In this document: in pieces, positions 46,040 through 56,150 of the stretch
Layout of the letters: each line of letters opens with the position of its first letter
Numbering within the stretch: the stretch's first letter is position 1
Assembly: GCA_918797485.1 (NCBI GenBank)
Contig: CAKKNE010000005.1
Span: forward strand, 1,612,001-1,676,000
Source of the DNA: Pelagomonas calceolata
Lineage: Eukaryota > Sar > Pelagophyceae > Pelagomonadales > Pelagomonadaceae
Direction of reading: 5' to 3'
DNA length: 64,000 nucleotides
Notes under the pieces: model-generated
Told to the model about the DNA's origin: nothing
The model's input: only the letters and a program-made list of their open reading frames with translations
Databases searched by the model: none
Made by a program: the position numbers and the translations under genes

Positions 46040-46705
46040 ATAAGATGGCGGACCCCCTCCTGCCGCCGCAGAAGCCGGCGTCAACCCTTCTACGGAAGAC
46101 CCGGAAGAAAACAAAACATGGGACGAACTATTCGTCAACAATCCCGACGAATACTTCGGCAATACGAACTCAAGAAACTTTTACAAGCACATTCATCGTA
46201 CAAAAATGCGAGAGCATAATAGGTATGATGCCCCAACATTACCAAAATGACAGCAAAAACATAACTTGAACAGAGAAGATCTACAAGTTGTTTACTCTCT
46301 CTCTCCCAACTTGAAGAGACTTCAAGTTGATCTTCAAGAAATAAAATCCTACTACCCAGACGGAGAATTTGAGATCACAGATCCGTGGTTACCAAACAAC
46401 ATGGGCGCCGATAGGATAAACGCGATATGTCACCCTGGGCTGGCAGCCTGAGAATGATTACCGCAACTTGGCAAGTACAAGCCAGTGAACGTGCGTACTG
46501 GGGCACAACTGGACGCGGCTCTGCTCATATTGAGGGACGTACGTCAAGAGATGCATTAGATCACCTTTACTGGATAAATGACCTCAAAGGCAATGACGAA
46601 AAACGAGGAGCACGGCAGTGCTTTGCACTGATTCCCAAGTTGCCAGACCCCGTGGTACTAAAGTACGGAGAGAGGTTGTGCTCATACGCGTTCTTAATAG
46701 TCTAG
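46040..46705 (+). pseudogene. Unrecognised broken coding remnant
   Basis: A stretch of about 650 bp whose translations look protein-like in successive pieces in different frames (for example TWDELFVNNPDEYF, FYKHIHRTKMREHNRYDAP, EIKSYYPDGEFEITDPWLP, CFALIPKLPDPVVLKYGERL). No single frame stays open, and I cannot name a family. It could be a decayed mobile-element or virus-like gene, or a dead host gene. It is treated here as a fossil and looks interrupted several times. Confidence 0.35.
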
Positions 46706-47119
46706 GAGGGAATAAGGACTACCGTGACTCAGGCTAGGATAGGGATAGGGGTCACCGGGTATTTTTCTAGCATTCCTCCCGTCGCAGACCTCCTGAAACA
46801 TGGGGCTACCTATTTCGCTGAACTACTACACTACCGTGACGCCGCTGTCGCCGCCGCGGCGGCGGCCGGGGCCGGCCCACTGCCAGTGGCAGGAATCATC
46901 ATGATCATGATGATGATTACACACCCTATTTCAAGTTCCCCCTGCATCGCAAGAGGCCACATATCTACTCGCCTTTCCATTTATACAGGCCCATTGTGCG
47001 TTGCGAGGATTAATTCGGCCATCCCACTCGGCCCCAGAGGGGCGCCGCCGTTGCGAAACCCCCTTCGTTATAGATACATTGTGTATAGATACATTGTGAC
47101 AAATAGGTGAAGCGCTAAC

Positions 47120-48337
47120 ATGGATCAAGAACAGACACTGACGCGAGAGGTTCTTCGGTGGATCCAGTCACTGGTGCGAAGGCAAATGAGGGAGGGGGTT
47201 AGGCCAGAGGATGAGTTCGCGTGGGGGAGGGGAAACTCGGACAGTGGTAATGTGCGTGTGTAGGACCTGGCGTACAGCGTCAAAAACGTTAAGCGAGACT
47301 TCAGTAATGGATTTCTGGTGGCCGAAATTTACTCACGATACTATGACAAGGACGTTCAGATGCACAGCTTTGATAATGGGATTGCGCTGCGAATAAAGAA
47401 AGATAATTGGAGTCAGCTTCTGAAGTTTTTCCACAAGGTTGGAGTTCAGGACGTTGTCACCCCCGCCGAGGTGAATCTAATTATTCACTGTGAAGATGGC
47501 GCCGTCATCAAGTTTGTGAATAGGATGTATGAGGCACTTACGCAACGAACTTTAAAAAAGGTTTCACGCCGATTACTTCCCGCTAAGCCTCAAGCGTTTA
47601 CGCGCGAGACGGGCTCGACGGCAATCCGAGCCTGCCTTCGCGGCGCAATGCTAGCTGAAACCTCTGACGAGACGACTCAAGCTTGTCAGCTTGCAGAGCG
47701 CGTTGGTCTCCACGAGCAGAGCCTCCAGGAGGAACGAAGCCTAGAACCAGACAGATTTCACTTTGTTCGTGCGTCAAATGCACAAGGGGGTCCCATGCGC
47801 GCATCAGCACGCGTTGTTGACGCAGAGGCAGCAGCGGCGCCCAAAGTTACTGTAAAGGCTATTCAGGTGCGCCAGGTAGATAAGACTATTACACGGCCCC
47901 GTGGACGGGACGAGTCAAGTGTCAGCATGGACCTTCATGTGTCAGCTTTGTCGCAGACGACCCCCCGTCCTCCAGTTTCCGGTGATGGTATTTCAACAAC
48001 GTGCGATGCCATCGCCAATACACCAGCACTTGTCCAATCTTCAAATGATAATGCAGAAACTCTTCCTACCAAGGAGGCTGTTACAGCGTGTGCCCGCCTT
48101 GTGGGTGAAGCGGCTGCACTTGCCTCTTCTTTCGCGTCTGTGACAGTTTCTGAAGCCAGCAAGCAGGACTCCAACCTAACATCATTGCAGATTCAACAGC
48201 TAAGGGAGGTTGGATACGACTATAACTCTGCTGGTGCTCACGCTGAAGCTGCCGCTTGCGAGCTGCGTGTCTTCGAGGAAAAGCTATCTCGCGCTGAGGC
48301 TGCCTATCGTAAGATTAAGGAGACGTGCTCAACCTGA
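47120..48337 (+). CDS. CH_2-domain protein, SPATA4/SPEF1 (CLAMP) family
   Basis: Microtubule-binding calponin-homology-like protein of cilia. The SPEF1/CLAMP branch bundles central-pair microtubules; SPATA4 is its testis-enriched relative. Exons 47120-47173 and 47264-48337 with a 90-nt intron, the longest in the window, give 375 aa. The CH_2 domain covers about residues 1-105: REVLRWIQSLDLAYSVKNVK, then RRDFSNGFLVAEI-like KRDFSNGFLVAEIYSRYY, MHSFDNGIALRIKKDNWSQL and LIIHCEDGAVIKFVNRMYEA. A low-complexity middle and a short C-terminal helix (VFEEKLSRAEAAYRKIKE) that may dimerise follow. The first exon is needed to complete the domain and supplies the ATG. It lies 1.9 kb after SPAG6 on the same strand. 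Confidence 0.9.
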
Positions 48338-49346
48338 CCAGGGTCTGTGAAAAAGAGCCTTGTCGAATTTGACAGGAAGAATGCGGACTGAGAATCGTCA
48401 ATCGTCAATCGTCCAATCGTCCAACAACAACAACAACAACAACAAATCAATAATTAAGGAATATCCTAAAGAAAAAGGACAACAACAAATCCACCTGGCT
48501 GCTCAGGCTCAGGCTGAATCAGCCTGAGTGCAAGGTCCGCATCTGCCCCCCCCCCCCACCCCCCTTCAAGGCAAATGGACAGATAATTAGATAGTACGCT
48601 GCACGACTGTCGCACGGACGTGGAAGGGGGGGGGATTCGACTCGCCGGAGTAAGTCACCGTGAGGGAAGTCGTGAGGGTCTCAATCGAAGTAGCGTGATC
48701 CACACAACCTCACGATGAGCGGCTGTGGGGAGATGCTACTAAATTTCCTCGGATGAAACCCAGATTAGAGCTCTAAAGACGGAAGCACAGTCCGTCTTCG
48801 CATTACCCGGAAGCAGCTGGCCGCCTGGGTTATTCGCCATGGTCGTTGGTGGGTTTAGGGCCGCCTGTCGCAGTGCTTCCATTCAGACCGCCGGGAGCCT
48901 AACTTCGCGGGGCCGTCTCATTCGCGTGCAGTATCGGTCCAACTGATCTGACGGCCGCTTTTGATTTGACGGAATAGCCCGGAGGCCGATTTACAGCCGG
49001 CCCAGGCTTTCTAAGCGCAGCCCGCCCCGTGAACCAGGGTGCCGTATGAGACCCCAAGGTGCTGCGGAATGCAGGCCTTTTGCATGAACCATCCGACTCG
49101 GAGGGGCAAATCAGCTAGCTAGCTAGCTCAGGCTAGCAAGCTCAGGCTAGTTTGATGGTAAAGGCTATTCAAGTTATTAAACGAGCATTTGCTTAATCAC
49201 TACGACCGTAGATTTAATTAAGGACTCGGAAATGACGAAGAAGATCGATTCGAGGACAGCCACGCCGCGATTATTTGTCAAATTGCCATTCAAGGGGTCT
49301 GCTGAGAATTACTTTCAGTGTAGTAGCCTCCTCTCCTCTCCTCTCC
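48338..49346. other. Intergenic with simple repeats
   Basis: No gene is recognised. Contains an ATCGTC tandem (about 48396-48424), (CAA)n (about 48424-48446), a CAGGCT palindrome cluster (about 48500-48528 and 49115-49150), a C-tract (about 48547-48566), a small hairpin AGACGGA/TCCGTCT (about 48778-48798) and (CTCCT)n (about 49326-49348) beside the CCT-delta stop codon. The part 48650-49080 is GC-rich and partly structured but matches no RNA I know. Confidence 0.45.
48396..48446. repeat. ATCGTC and CAA microsatellites
   Basis: About five ATCGTCn units are followed directly by seven to eight CAA triplets, just downstream of the SPATA4-like gene, probably in its 3' UTR. Confidence 0.8.
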
Positions 49347-51112
49347 TCAACGAACAAGAACTAGGTCGTCTATCTTTAGAATCATGCAGATGCATTCAGT
49401 GGCAAGGTGGATGGCGCAAGTGTTAACTAGGAGAGGCTGAACTACATTGAGGGTGTACATATTCCCGATGCAGCCATGCTTCACATTGATACCTGCATCA
49501 GCTTCAGCAACACGATGTCGCTTACGGAGCTGTGTGACTATGTGGATTGGATTAAGCCCGGCGTTTTCAGCTAGTGTGTAAGGTACAACTTCGAGCGCAT
49601 CGGCGAACGCACTAAGGCAAAAACCAACGGAACCTGGCTTTGTTTTGGCTATATCGCTCAGCTTTAGGCAAGCTTCCACTTCTGCTGAGCCGCCACCTGA
49701 GATGAGGTATCGCTTCTTCACGAGCGAACGAACAACACAGAGAGCGTCGTGAAGCGAGCGGTCAGCCTCCTCCAGAACAAGCTTATTGGAACCACGAACA
49801 AGGATGGTAACTGAAGCATTCTTGCGTGGCACACCTGTGACCTTGACGACTTTCTGTGATGACCCAGGCATTGAGATCTCATGGACAAGCTGAGCTGTTC
49901 CAAGTTTAGCTGGATCTAGCGAATCTACCTGTGTCTTCCTATCTTCCCACACCGCTTCGCGTGACTTCGTCACACGCAATTTGGACACAGTAATTTACAT
50001 GGGCAACAGGAAGAAGGTCGAGAGTTTCAGAAATATGCGATATATCGTTGCGCTCAATATCAGCAACAACCATAATGCCCATCCTATGGTGGGATTTTGG
50101 GTAAAAAGAAGTTTCTCGGAGTTGGACGCGGTGGCAGGGTGACTTAGCGAGAAAATGAAGGGATAAATCGTTGTATGCGTCACGCAGAATGGACTTTTGA
50201 ATGAGTAGGACGGTGATTCCGCATTTCTTTATCTTCTTGCACAAGCCAAGGACGTGCTTGCGCTCCTCGCGAAGAAGCCGATCCATGGCCGCATAGTCGG
50301 AGACCACGACATTGTTTTCCATGTCGGTCTTGGGAGCTGAAAGGCAGAACTGGATGAGACCAACCTTAGCATTTTCTACACGTGTGGGACCTCCAGCCGC
50401 CTTCTTGGCACCTTGTGCAAAAACAATTCCGTCGACCAGCTCCGTGTCATCGACTGTCCCTCCGACTTGCTTGACAATTTTAATTGCTTCCAAGTCAACT
50501 GTTGTTGCAAAAGTTGTGTCAATGACACTCAGGACTGCGTCTACAGCTAGCGGCGCAAGGGTCTCCGAGTTCTGGGAGATAACCTTAGACGAGAGGCACG
50601 TCCTTACCGCATCAACAAGCCTATCCCGCTCACTGAGTGTTATCGGCTGTGCGCAGGACTGTAGAATTGAATCACATGTGTTGGCTGCTAGCACAAATGC
50701 CTCTGCAATCGAGGTTGGATGCAACCCCTTGACAAGTAGCTGGTGGCAGGCATCGAGCAATGATCCAGCAATCACGCAGACCGAAGTAGTTCCATCTCCG
50801 GCCTCAATGTCTTGCGACTTGCTTAACTCAACGAGCATTTTGGCCTGAAGTAAACCAGTCACCGTGATTAATTACAACTAGTCTTACTGTTGGATGCGCT
50901 ACGTTCATTTGCGTCAGGATCGTGGCCCCGTCGTTAGTTATTAGCACCTCGCCATCAGACTTTTGGATCATTTTGTCCATTCCCCGCGGCCCAAGCGACG
51001 TGCGGATCGCATCCGCGACTCCTTTGGCTGCCATAATGTTGGATATTCGTACATCTTTTTCTTTTTTTAATCCACGCTGCGACTCCCCGTCAAAACGAAC
51101 TGGAGCGCGCAT
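49347..51112 (-). CDS. CCT4: T-complex protein 1 subunit delta (CCT4)
   Basis: One of eight subunits of the cytosolic chaperonin CCT/TRiC that folds actin and tubulin. Four exons (51112-50888, 50844-50144, 50083-49999, 49928-49347) with introns of 43, 60 and 70 nt give 530 aa, the usual size. Motifs: [32 protein letters not shown] (ATPase aspartate), [20 protein letters not shown] and [19 protein letters not shown] specific to delta, [49 protein letters not shown]. The end [12 protein letters not shown] is near the delta-type IDDVV. The start [12 protein letters not shown] is chosen over upstream in-frame ATGs because it gives the usual short N-terminus. The 60-nt intron has no in-frame stop. 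It is divergent from Dcc1. Confidence 0.96.
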
Positions 51113-51665
51113 TTCCCTGCGCCAAAATTCGGCCGATCTCTCAGGGGTCACTAGTGTATATAGCGCTGGCTCCGGTTCAAGACCTGGATTCACTGGCAGG
51201 ACTCGGGCCGCCCCGGGGTAGAATATCATCATCCGATGATTCAAGTTACAGAAGGCCCGGCGGGCCAGCTAGGGCCCCTGCCGGGTACGACCGACCAAAG
51301 CCAGGGATTCTGGGCAGAGCCACGACCAAGTGTCTTCCAGTAACGTGCGCTACTTGCCTTCAACAGATAATTTCTGAGTCTTGTGTGGCATATGCGGTCA
51401 ATGACATCGGAGGGGTGCGATTTGATTTTCCGCAGCACCTTGGCTATTGGTAGGCTGCCCGTGGTCTCCCGGGTTTCTTATATGTTCCCTGGCTCGCGGA
51501 GGGGTGGCTAAGAGGGCCGGCGCCGGGGGCCCGGCCGGTTCCCTGGGAAGCGTGCTCGAAGCGGCGGCGAGGACTTCCCTCGTTCCGCCGATGCTCGGGC
51601 TACGAGCTCGAGGCCGCGCAGCCAACTCTAGTCTAATAGATTAGCCCGCCCGGGCTCACACTCGC
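51113..51665. promoter_or_regulatory. Intergenic between divergent CCT4 and Dcc1 genes
   Basis: A 553-bp spacer between two start codons that must hold both promoters. No TATA box or repeat is clear. It is GC-rich near 51500-51650. Confidence 0.35.
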
Positions 51666-52634
51666 ATGGCTTCGGCCGTGCATTTCAGCGAAACGTTTGA
51701 TAGAGACAACGGGTCTTGCAGAAAGCGGCTGAAGCTCTTGGAGTCAGATCAATGTCTCTTGGATACGCTGGAGCGAAACCTAGAAGTGCAATTTGTTTCT
51801 AATAGTGCGTCCCTCGTTATTCTCGCCTCTTCCACTGGTTGCTGTTGCTGTCAGGCAACACTTCAGATACAGTCCTATGTACACCGACTGAAACCTTCAA
51901 GGTGACCAAGGTTGAGTCATCCAACTCAACCCTACTCGCAAGCGGATGCCTCATCGGGGGCACAAGTGGAATCATTCGATCTTCAGTTAGATTCCATTGG
52001 GAAATATGCCGTACCACTCCACGCGTTGACTTCAGGCTGAGCCTCCCGGTATATAGTGATGAAAACACGTCTGTGGGTGTAGCACCAAGCTTGACGCAAG
52101 TTCAATCTTATAGTCAGGCGTCGTGTGCTGAGCTTGAACAGACCCTTCAGACGAGCACGATCCTTCTCAATGAGACGGGAGGGCATTTTTATCTAAAAGA
52201 AACAACACTGCATCAATGTCTAGACCAGATCTTGATGGTGATTTCACTTAAAGGCTGGCCACCATCGGCGATTCCACTCAAAGCTTGTGCTGAAGATGCT
52301 GCAAAACATGGTTCAGACATTATCTTAACCACACATTGCCTCAAACACTTTGCCCTTTTTTTGTCTCCAAGTGGAAAAGTGAACCTGGATGTTCGACGTG
52401 TAGCTCGTACACTCACGAGATCTCTATTTGTTACCAAAGAGATCTACGAATCCACGAGACACCTATTGAACGACCTTCATGACTGTCTCCCGGTGAGTTT
52501 TCGCTAACATATACCTGGCTGCATGCTTGCACCTACAGGCTCAAATTGAGCCCGCAATGTCCTGGCTCGATGGAATAATTACTGTATCTGTGAATGGGGA
52601 AGTTGCACTCGCTACTGACAAAGGTCGCACCTGA
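51666..52634 (+). CDS. DSCC1: Sister chromatid cohesion protein Dcc1, short C-terminus
   Basis: Subunit of the Ctf18-RFC clamp loader that loads PCNA and helps cohesion; Dcc1 with Ctf8 binds DNA polymerase epsilon. Exons 51666-51804, 51855-52492 and 52539-52634 with introns of 50 and 46 nt give 290 aa. The core matches: DTVLCTPTETFKV (the strand that in human reads AVLCTQSKTYDL), the GG(H/Y)-W/F motif in LNETGGHFYLKE, and SLKGWPPSAIPL. Human Dcc1 has 393 aa with C-terminal winged-helix domains. Here the frame stops about 100 aa early, just after the segment EVALATDKGRT. Either those domains are lost or a last exon lies beyond 52634 that I could not find. Divergent from CCT4. Confidence 0.78.
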
Positions 52635-54253
52635 TCTATTTATGAATTACTTGTATGACCGAAACACCCCCGCTATGCAATCGGTGCATAGGGCTACCTC
52701 GGAGTCCCCTTGCTTCGTGCGCCACAGGAGATGGAGGAGGGGGCTAGCGCATGCGCCTCCAGGGATCCAAGGGTCTATCTCTGCCCTGGGCTCTCAATCA
52801 TGGTTGTAAGTAGGTCACTGGTCGTACGTGGCGCCGCCGTCGCTCGTGCTGAAGAGTAGGCAAACGCCCGGCCCGCCGTTGTTCCATTGGTTGGGGTTAG
52901 AGGGTCACTGTGAGGGCGGGCCCAAGAGAGCTGCTCTCCGCGAGGCCCTAAATCGGCGCGGTCGCAAATAAATCTCCAATTTCCTGGTAGGGAAGCGCCT
53001 GACCTGAGCGCAGAGCGACGCACCTCAAGCAGTTCACCAGTTGTCCGTCGCCACATGCCAACCTGCAGGCGGTCGGGAGAGCATATTCGGTGATGTCGAT
53101 GACGGGCCACTTGGGCATCTAGCGCCGTGTGCACTCCAACGGACGTTCGAATGACCACACCGCGCAAGTGGAACGGACTTAGAAGCCAGCGACTCCAACC
53201 GCAGGGAGTCGAATTCGCCCGAGAGCGGCATGTGTAGGATGTTGGACGTACTCTCCAGGCCGGGCCGCACCGCTGGCCCTCGGAACCCCTCGTACCTTCT
53301 CAAATTCACTCATACTTCTGCTGGCTTCTCCGGGTGCTTTTGGAGTGGGACCAAGTATGTACTACTAGTCCGACACACTCTAGTTGGCGCGTGGGGTTTT
53401 GGGGGCACTCTACGGCTAGCGTGGAGCCGCATTTGTGCCGCAAGCGCGTGTGGAGGTCCTAGGAACTCGTCCGCGCCTGGCGTAAAGAGCGCGCGTTGAA
53501 AGCTAGCCGCCTCGGCGGTCTGCGAGTGCCCAAAAGCCTGGTGCTCTGCGAAGGCCCTAAATCGGCGCGCGACTGCGGACAGATCTCCAACGCAAATAGC
53601 GATGCACCTTCAGAAGTCCACCAGCTATCCGTCGCCACATGTCAATCCGCGGCCGGTCGGGAGAGCATATTCGGTGAATGTCGATCGCGGGCCGCTTGGG
53701 TACCTATCGACAAAATTGGGCCGGTATGACGTACGTATGCATTCCAGCGGACGTTGGAATGACGCGCCGACGCGCCGCGCCAGTGGAATGGACTTATGGC
53801 CCGCGACGCCGACCGCGGGGAGTCGAACTCGTCCGAGAGCGGCCTTTAGGACGCTAGGCGTATTATCATAGGATACCAGCGCGGGTGGGGGGTTGGGGGC
53901 ACTCTCTGGTGCAAGGAAAACCCGCACCACCCCCGTCACCGCGCGCGGGCCCTCCAAGACTACAGCCCCCCTACCGCGCGGGTTTTAGCTCTCCGTAGTA
54001 TCTCGGCTTCAACTTACAGTGACGTCAACCTCAAGTTGAAGTAAGGGTAGTCATAGGTAGCCACGGACCCCCCTCTGACCTCCACAAATTTACTCCCGCC
54101 TCTGACGGGACGTCTCAGACGCTTTCCGACGTCTAAGTCACGCGCCAACTAACTAGGTCAGGTCGGAGGAAGTACTAGAAGTAGAAGTAGGCTACCGTGA
54201 TAGAGCCCGAGGTTTTGGCGGGGCATGAGCATGGCGGGCGAGCTTTTAGCAGG
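52635..54253. other. Intergenic with tandem 0.3-kb repeats
   Basis: No gene is recognised, although a last Dcc1 exon could hide at the left. Filled mainly by the direct repeat pair 52935-53245 and 53544-53855. An inverted TTCAACTT/AAGTTGAA pair lies at about 54008-54041. Confidence 0.5.
52935..53855 (+). repeat. Direct repeat family 7, two diverged units
   Basis: Unit 1 (52935-53245) and unit 2 (53544-53855) share GGCCCTAAATCGGCGCG, TCCGTCGCCACATG, CGGTCGGGAGAGCATATTCG and GGGAGTCGAA in order, with many differences (perhaps a quarter of positions). A tail word TTGGGGGCACTCT follows each unit at about 53400 and 53893. No frame is kept open in both. They could be old tandem copies of a transposable element or of a structured RNA. 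Confidence 0.7.
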
Positions 54254-54977
54254 ATGAAGGCTTTTGACGAGAAGCCTACAGTGGCAGAGGTCGTCAGCTC
54301 TGGTATCGCGCAGCGCGTCGCCGCGTCCGCCAATCATTATAACCTTCACTCACCTCCCAGGAAGCTCCAGCAGTTACTCGATCGGTCTACGGTCCATATC
54401 TTGCCGCGGTGGTTAGGCTTTGCGCGGCCCAGCGTCCGTCGCTCACCGTCGACCTCCGCGCGTCTGATACCAAGCCATAGGCAGTGTGCCTTGCCCTCTA
54501 CGGCCTTAGGGTGTATATAATACAAGGGTGGTTCATTGTGACATACGGCTTAGGGATTTTCCTGCTGAACAACTTCATCGGATTTCTTTCCCCCCAGATC
54601 GATCCTGATGGTGACGGGCCCTTGTTACCAACTTCGACAGGCGACAACTTCAAGCCATTTAGTCGACGCGTACCAGAATTTAAGTTCTGGTACACCTCGA
54701 TAAAGGGCGTGTGCACGGCCTTTTTTATGACCTTCTTTTCGATATTTGATGTGCCCGTCTTTTGGCACAGCGCCGTGTCTCTCACAAAGTCGCCAGTAAC
54801 ACCCCCAACAGAGTGAACACTTACCACAGGCCCATCCTTTTGGTCTACTTCTTCGCTCTCTTTTTCTTGACAATGAAGCGCCAGATCAAGCACATGATCA
54901 AGCATGAGTATGTGCCCTGGTCCTGGGGGAAGAAGTCGTATGCGCCGGGCAGACAGGTTCACAAGATCCGGAAATGA
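54254..54977 (+). CDS. RER1: RER1, retention receptor of ER membrane proteins
   Basis: Four-span cis-Golgi membrane protein that returns escaped ER proteins in COPI vesicles, and so a working partner of the alpha-COP at the left of the window. Three exons, about 54254-54421 or -54433, 54481 to 54764 or 54776, and 54830-54977, give about 200 aa. Family signatures: [64 protein letters not shown], and [17 protein letters not shown] followed by GKKSYA. Both introns are awkward: GT donors insert four extra residues each (ARPS and HSAV) that the family lacks, while GC donors 12 nt earlier give exact family spacing ([27 protein letters not shown]). The N-terminus before the first span is not conserved, so the start is less sure. 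Confidence 0.9.
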
Positions 54978-55155
54978 TCACGCGGGCATAGAACGCGGGC
55001 ATAGCAAGGTAATGGTCACCCCGACGCCGGAAATTCCCCTTGATGCCCTATATATATATGAATAATAATAAATACTAGTCGCACACTGGCATCTACCTGA
55101 GACTACCTCTCCATACATAACTTGAAAAAATAGAATGTTGCTTATTAACCCCCCT

Positions 55156-55330
55156 ACCAGGGGTCCGTTTCGATGCCCAAGGCCGTCCGGAAGGCTGCAT
55201 AGGAAGGGGGGACGTGTAATCTGTGGGCCCCACCCCAACCCTCCCCCCCATCCGAGCAGTCCCCTTCGTTTTCGAGGCTAACGCGGCAGCGTCGCGGCGC
55301 CCGCGGGTTGGCCCTGGAAGGCCCCAGGGC
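55156..55330 (+). repeat. Dispersed repeat family 4, copy 2
   Basis: Same orientation as 29104-29279 and nearly collinear with it over about 175 bp, with small indels. Confidence 0.75.
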
Positions 55331-55716
55331 ACCAACCCGCGCGGCTTGAGCATACCCTGGCTCGCTTCTGTCCACGCCTTTGCCTCAAGTACTGTTTTAG
55401 CCCGTATATATTAACAGTGGTTTTGAAATAGCTATGTCAATTCGGGTTGCGGGGGCGCGCGCCTAGAGGGGTGACGGGGGAGCTATCCCCCGCGAGCGTG
55501 TACGTAAGCTTGCTGCCGGTCGTAGAAGCGTGCGTCGTCGTCGCCGTGCCCGGGCGCGTTGGTGAACAGTGGTTTTATGCACTTCAAAATAAGCCCAGCA
55601 GTGGAGTCCGTTGGAGACGCTGTCTGCGGGAGAAGAAAATTCAATACAATTCGTATCGATCATACAGAGGGTTCCGGACATTCTATTTTTTATGTATGGA
55701 GAGCTAGTTAAGCAGG

Positions 55717-56150
55717 GCCGGAAGCAGGATATTCCCTAGCAGCCCTATATAGATATGGAACGATAGGAAATAATTAGTGGATAATTAGAGGCCGCTTTAT
55801 CCCGTCCATTGGAGAGATTGTTTTTCGGGCGGGTTTTATCTCGGACCATCACCGCGTCGCAGCTGATTTTTCAGCGCGAGGCTGCCCGCATGCACCAAAC
55901 TTTGCACGCAACCCATTATTTTAGCATACGGAAGCTGCGCCTCAGCAAAAGTTTGTCGCCATTCGGTCGGCCCCGGGCGTGTGGCTGTAGTACGCTCATT
56001 GCGCCAAAACCTGCCAACGTCGACTATTGCGCCCGACCCCCCTATAAATTTCGAAGTCTCCAAGGAGCCTTAAGCGTCGCAGGCTAATTCATTCTAATAA
56101 GAGCTAAGAGAAGGTAAGGAAGAATGTTACTCCAACGAATTAACCGACTT
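55717..56150 (+). mobile_element. MITE-like element family 5, copy 1 (ends worn)
   Basis: Matches 60974-61418 along its whole length with few indels: CCTAGCAGCCCTATATAGAT, GTCGCAGCTGATTTTTCAGC, CCAACGTCGACTATTGCGC, CCCCCTATAAATTTCGAAGT. It has no coding capacity. The terminal inverted repeats seen in copy 2 are degraded here. Confidence 0.75.

Larger units (their letters stand above)
45202..47119. other. Intergenic with repeat arm and coding remnant
   Basis: No intact gene. Contains the right arm of the SPAG6-flanking inverted repeat (45751-45870), the unrecognised coding remnant (46040-46705), a CCGCCGCGGCGGCGG run (about 46850), TGCCAGTGGCA (about 46882) and a palindromic ATCATGATCATGATGATGAT word (about 46898). 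Confidence 0.5.

Noticed and set aside
48424-48446. CAA run considered as a CRISPR-like or regulated repeat
   Set aside because: A plain trinucleotide microsatellite without spacers.
48650-49080. GC-rich structured stretch considered as a possible RNase P, SRP or snRNA gene
   Set aside because: None of the conserved boxes of those RNAs was seen; only a small AGACGGA/TCCGTCT hairpin.
51112-51244. Upstream in-frame ATGs as the CCT-delta start
   Set aside because: They would add about 40 unconserved residues; the ATG at 51112 gives the usual N-terminus.
53206-53835. tRNA B-box-like GAGTTCGACTCCCC on the minus strand in both family 7 units
   Set aside because: No matching acceptor or anticodon stem could be folded around it, and the T-stem does not pair.
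54422-54829. Treating RER1 as a pseudogene because its introns fit GT donors poorly
   Set aside because: All conserved family blocks are intact, and GC donors or small insertions explain the junctions.
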